The position numbers were made by a program, and so were the translations under genes. Below, in pieces: positions 60,521 to 64,000 of a stretch of 64,000 nt of DNA. This stretch comes from Caulochytrium protostelioides (Eukaryota; Chytridiomycota; Caulochytriomycetes; Caulochytriales; Caulochytriaceae): contig ML014133.1 in the NCBI GenBank assembly GCA_003615045.1, positions 62,001 through 126,000 of the forward strand. The letters are read 5' to 3'. Position 1 is the first letter of the stretch. Each line of letters opens with the position of its first letter. Below the pieces are notes generated by a model. It saw only the letters and a program-made list of their open reading frames with translations, did not search any database and was not told where the DNA came from.

Positions 60521-62695
60521 GGTGGGAGCGGTGGGAGCGAAACTCACAAAAACAACAACAACGATGCAAGACACAGAAGCATGGGGTTGTTCATCAGCGA
60601 GGGACCTAAGATCTCTTAGGCGCGACCAAGTTCAATGATTGGGACAAAAAATGGAGATGGGATAGGAGATATATAACTGGGGAAGATCGTCAACGATCTT
60701 TGCAGATTGGAACACGAGACCAGCACAATATACAACCTAACAGCCTAAGAAGACACTGATAAATTGATATGTTGAAACGATGATGCAACGATACAATGAC
60801 CCAGTGATACAATGATACACGGGGGATAGGGCCGGTGATCTGAATGCTCCGTTACTCCGTCATTTAAACCGTTTTCGATCGTCTCCATCCCGTTTCATCG
60901 CCATCAAATCATCCGACGCTTTTATATGTGTCGTAGAGCGCCCAACCAAGCTTGTCATGACGCGCTCGCCGTTGTAAGCATAAGGGCTTCGCAACTTGTC
61001 TGGTTACAGCCATGTCTTGGTTGGTTTCAAGCGGACCGTGGCCGGATCACAGCCAGACCGCGCTAATGACCGACCTCGAGGCGGCTACGTCCCAGAGCCC
61101 TGGGCGCTAGGGGCTCTCTGGACATCTGCGATGGCAGTGATTAATCGCGTCCGGACGGCCGCCCTGCGGGTGTTCACAGCCCAGACGAAGGTGTGTTTTC
61201 GGATTCTCTGGGGATTCATCCGTCACGATGGGGCTGCGCCCTTGCTTGCGCCGTTTTAGCGCGGCGGTGATGCCACCGCCGGCCATACGCTGCCGTGACG
61301 TTGTCACCGACGTGATGCTCTCCGCCTTTAACACGCGGCGAACCACCCCTCGCAAGCTGCTCATTGGGGCGCGTGACAGAACGGAAACGGGCCCCGTCGC
61401 CGAGCCCGGAGCTGCGCCCCCGTGAGCGGATGTGGTCATGCTGAGACATCACGAGCATGCGCCATGCCACCGGACTCGCGCTTCCGCAGTGTCCCCCGTC
61501 GCGGGTGACTCCTCCGGCATCTTCCGGTGGCCAATACTTTCCAGCGGCCGTGGCCGGCGCTGAACACATTCCATCCAAACGCATCCAATCTGACGTGGAT
61601 GTTACAAAAGGCGAGACGCGCGGTCATCCGAACGCGCCATCATGGCGCGTCATCCGTGGTGTCCGTCACCGCCGGCTGAGCGCGCCGCAGAATTTGCAGT
61701 AACCCGGCCCGCCAGAAGCCTTTTTCCTCCGCGACGACGGTTTGGTGTTCACCCGACCGTCCGTCGTGGCAGACGCCTGCGGCCGAGGCCCAAGACCTTT
61801 CGTTGAGGCGCTCGTGGCCACAGAAGCGAAAGCCGAAGCGGAAGCAGCGGCAATCGCGACTGTGGATTGGATTGTGGATGCAAAAACCGATGTGAATACG
61901 GAATCGGAATCGGTGTTCGGCTCGTTTTGTTTCATTTGTCGGTGGCACCGAGCCGATGGCTGAATCTCCCCAGGAAACCGCCCCAGGTCCCGGCCCGAGA
62001 CCGGAGGGGCCCGACGCGGGTGGAAGGGGCGCCAAGGCAGGAGGGTACTGAGGCGACAGATGGAGGGATCGTCGCTCCGGGAAGAAACGCCACACTTTTC
62101 GCGGGACCCCTGGGATGCGCCACATTTTGTTGGTCTGCGGAGGCGGCGGCAGCCGAGGAGCCAGGAAGAGGCGGTGCCGGTGCCATACAGGCGGTATGAC
62201 CAGTTTCGGGCTAGCAGTGCTTGCACAACACAGCACAGCATCCGGGAATGCATCCCAGAAGATCCTGAAAATGAACCTCGCCAGGCGTGGAGACCGATGA
62301 ATTGCCACCGTACGACATCGCTCTTCCCTCCCTTCCGCAAGCAGTCCAAGCGCTCGATCTCCCCGGTGATCTGCTCGCTGATGACAGTTTTTCTTTTTTT
62401 TTTTGTTTAACGAGAACGTCTTTCCCACGTTCTTGTCTCGCGATCTCCTTCGACCATACTGTACCCATACTGTACCCATACTGTAATCATTACTCCCCGC
62501 CGCGCGCCCACGACGCATCCAGTATCCAGTGCTGCTCCCGATCACCTCATACCCACTGTGGGGTTTGTGGCCATCGTTCGACGCTGCCGCCGCTCGGGCC
62601 TCTCGTGCCGGATCGTGACGGTCACCCCAGATACCACCCGGCGCTGGCGCGGGACGGTCGCATCCTGCCTCATCGACTCGCTTAGTTTAACCGTC
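60521..62695. other. 2.2 kb intergenic, no gene recognised
   Basis: AT-richer near 60.6-61.0 kb. A T-run lies at about 62390-62406. Minus-strand frames at 61640-62545 were examined and judged unsupported. No conserved protein was identified. Confidence 0.45.
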
Positions 62696-63436
62696 ATGTC
62701 CTATTTGCCAGAGCACACCATCACGGTGTTTGTGAGTCCGCTCGTCGCTGCGCGACGTAAGGACGCGCCGACGCCGGCGGGGGGGCCCGCCATGCCCGAG
62801 GAGATCCCGGTCAAGGTCCAGAGCACCGTCCAGGACATCATTGACGCCGTCTGCCTCGCCCATGGACTCGTGCCCCACTCGCCCGACGTCGCCAACATCG
62901 CCATGTACGAGACCCGGTGGGTCCGCGACGACCTCGGCATGTACGGCATCAACGCCGACGGCTCGATCGCGACCGTCGCCGCGGGTCTCGAGGGCGTCGG
63001 TGATCGCCCGGTGCATCTGTTGAAGGACGAGGACGGCCGGCCGCGGCTGCATGCGCACCCGCCGCCTCCGAAGCGCCGCGGCGCCGTCGCGCCGTACTGC
63101 CGGCGACTCGTCCGCGCCCTCCACCCCGACGAGCTCCCGCTCGTGCTCATCGAGACGTGGCGCAGCACGGCGGGGCGTGGCGGCGCTCCCCCGACGCCGG
63201 CGCTGCCGTCCGATCTCGCGATGCGCGGGTTCCTCATCCGCGACCGTGAGAGCGACTACTCGCCGTTCACCAATCTGCGCGCCGAGCAATGTCGCATCCT
63301 CAGCACCGAACGGCTGAAGCGCCGCTTGGGCGAGCTGGAACTGGCGGAATCTGGCGAGCTGACGGACGTGCATAACCGGTACTATGACGCGATGGACCTG
63401 GTCCGTCTCCGCATCGCGCAGCTCCAGATGTCCTGA
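62696..63436 (+). CDS. small protein with possible Ras-association (RA)-like domain
   Basis: ATG at 62696 (MSYLPEHTITVFVSP) gives 246 residues in one exon; the frame runs upstream to 62558 without a better start. The pattern resembles a Ras-association ubiquitin-like fold: a first strand (HTITVFVS), a helix after PVKVQSTVQDIIDAVCLAHG, a middle strand (IAMYETRWV), and a last part LHPDELPLVLIETW followed by MRGFLIRDRESDYSPF, which mimics the RA-domain ending (L.ddE.Pl.....w, then FlLr..). A coiled helix closes the protein (RILSTERLKRRLGELELAES and YYDAMDLVRLRIAQLQM). If right, it would be a GTPase-binding adaptor. The RA call is tentative; the gene itself is well supported by composition. Confidence 0.6.
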   Translation: MSYLPEHTITVFVSPLVAARRKDAPTPAGGPAMPEEIPVKVQSTVQDIIDAVCLAHGLVPHSPDVANIAMYETRWVRDDLGMYGINADGSIATVAAGLEGVGDRPVHLLKDEDGRPRLHAHPPPPKRRGAVAPYCRRLVRALHPDELPLVLIETWRSTAGRGGAPPTPALPSDLAMRGFLIRDRESDYSPFTNLRAEQCRILSTERLKRRLGELELAESGELTDVHNRYYDAMDLVRLRIAQLQMS

Positions 63437-63619
63437 CAGCCTTGGGTGAATCATCACCCGTGATCTCGGTCCTGGTTTCGATGCCGCGGTGGTATAAGGC
63501 TCTGTATTCGATGCTTGGATCGTGTAATCAGAACATAGCAGGTGTACAGGCGCCGGATGGCATGGACGGCCATATCCTCTTCTGGAGGGGCGATCCACCA
63601 TCGTATGAGGGGATTCATA
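63437..63619. other. intergenic between convergent genes
   Basis: Short space between the stop of the RA-like gene and the stop of the gene entering from the right edge; no feature seen. Confidence 0.5.
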
Positions 63620-64000
63620 CTATTCGGGCAGCGGCCACGCGACAACCTCGAGTAAAGGGGGCATCAGGTCGGGGTCGTCCGGCGCCGTCGCAAGGCACGC
63701 CGCGAGCGTGGCCGGTGTCATTGACGGCGGCAGGAGCACACGCATCCGCGTGACAGGCGCGTCGAGGGCGACCTGCAAGCGCAGCAGCGCGGCTTTGATG
63801 GCCGCCAAGCCGCCCGACCGCCGCCGAGCGTCCTGGAAGGCCGAGAACCCCATCCCAAGCCGCGCTGCGAGCACGCGATGCCCGAGGCGCAGTGGCGCCG
63901 TGGCGCCCGTGCGGTCCGTGAGGACGACGCGTAGCGAAAACCCCTGTGTGCGGTGCTGCGCCATCTTGTCGCGCCACGTGACGGCGCCCTCGAGTTCATA
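63620..64000 (-). CDS. C-terminal part of an unidentified gene cut by the window edge
   Basis: An open minus-strand frame runs from the window edge to a stop at 63620-63622: about 126 residues beginning YELEGAVTWRDK and including MAQHRTQGFSLRVVLTDRTG, LGHRVLAARLGMGFSAFQDA, MRVLLPPSMTPATLAACLAT and a final LLEVVAWPLPE. The alternation of conserved-looking hydrophobics and absence of stops suggest a real gene whose start lies beyond 64000. ATG at 63964 could start a 114-residue version, but the reading continues upstream. No family was recognised. Confidence 0.5.
   Translation of the reverse strand, partial: YELEGAVTWRDKMAQHRTQGFSLRVVLTDRTGATAPLRLGHRVLAARLGMGFSAFQDARRRSGGLAAIKAALLRLQVALDAPVTRMRVLLPPSMTPATLAACLATAPDDPDLMPPLLEVVAWPLPE

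Noticed and set aside
61640..62349. Minus-strand frame ending in GYCKFCGALSRR
   Set aside because: A single CxxC in a biased frame without other domain features.

Overview
The window is GC-rich nuclear DNA (very GC-rich in genes, with many microsatellites) from what looks like a flagellated (zoosporic) fungus, such as a chytrid, blastocladiomycete or relative. Fungal-type genes (a GPI-type GH76 Dfg5/Dcw1 mannanase, an Atg22-type vacuolar effluxer, a Ppn1-type endopolyphosphatase, a peroxisomal acyl-CoA oxidase) lie beside cilium genes (a 2262-residue ASH/MSP-domain axonemal protein and a MORN5-like protein) that non-flagellated fungi lack. Introns are few. One is clear, in ATG18, and one is inferred, in the uL15 gene. 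Species assignment is an inference; no rRNA or marker gene is present.

Layout, left to right: a decayed Fanzor-like relic (about 130-660, minus); ribosomal protein uL15 (1363-2636, plus) convergent with ATG18 (4884-2917, minus); an unidentified 166-residue protein (7572-8072); a Sec2-type Rab GEF (minus); a CHID1-like GH18 protein (plus) convergent with a CDC50/Lem3 flippase subunit (minus); a Ppn1-like endopolyphosphatase (minus); haspin kinase and the AP-3 sigma subunit in tandem (plus); a GH76 mannanase (minus); a MORN5-like protein (minus); a second Fanzor-like relic (29.8-30.4 kb); adenylate kinase 6 (minus); an m-AAA protease (plus) convergent with the giant axonemal gene (minus); an Atg22-like transporter (plus); a bZIP factor (plus); a third Fanzor-like relic (52.1-52.85 kb); ESCRT-III Vps2/CHMP2 (plus) convergent with acyl-CoA oxidase (minus); a 2-oxodicarboxylate mitochondrial carrier (minus); a repeat-rich secreted protein (minus); a possible RA-domain protein (plus); and the end of a gene cut by the right edge.

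The genes are unrelated housekeeping genes, not an operon or gene cluster. Several share themes: autophagy and vacuole (ATG18, ATG22, PPN1), vesicle traffic (Sec2, AP-3 sigma, CDC50, Vps2), mitochondrion and peroxisome (AFG3-like protease, ODC carrier, acyl-CoA oxidase) and flagellum (axonemal ASH protein, MORN5).

The most unusual content is the three dispersed, frameshifted relics. All keep a Fanzor/TnpB-like RuvC core (DE-[FL]-RT, then VRGL, then NRD..AALN), and all three have lost the usual zinc-ribbon cysteines at the same places.
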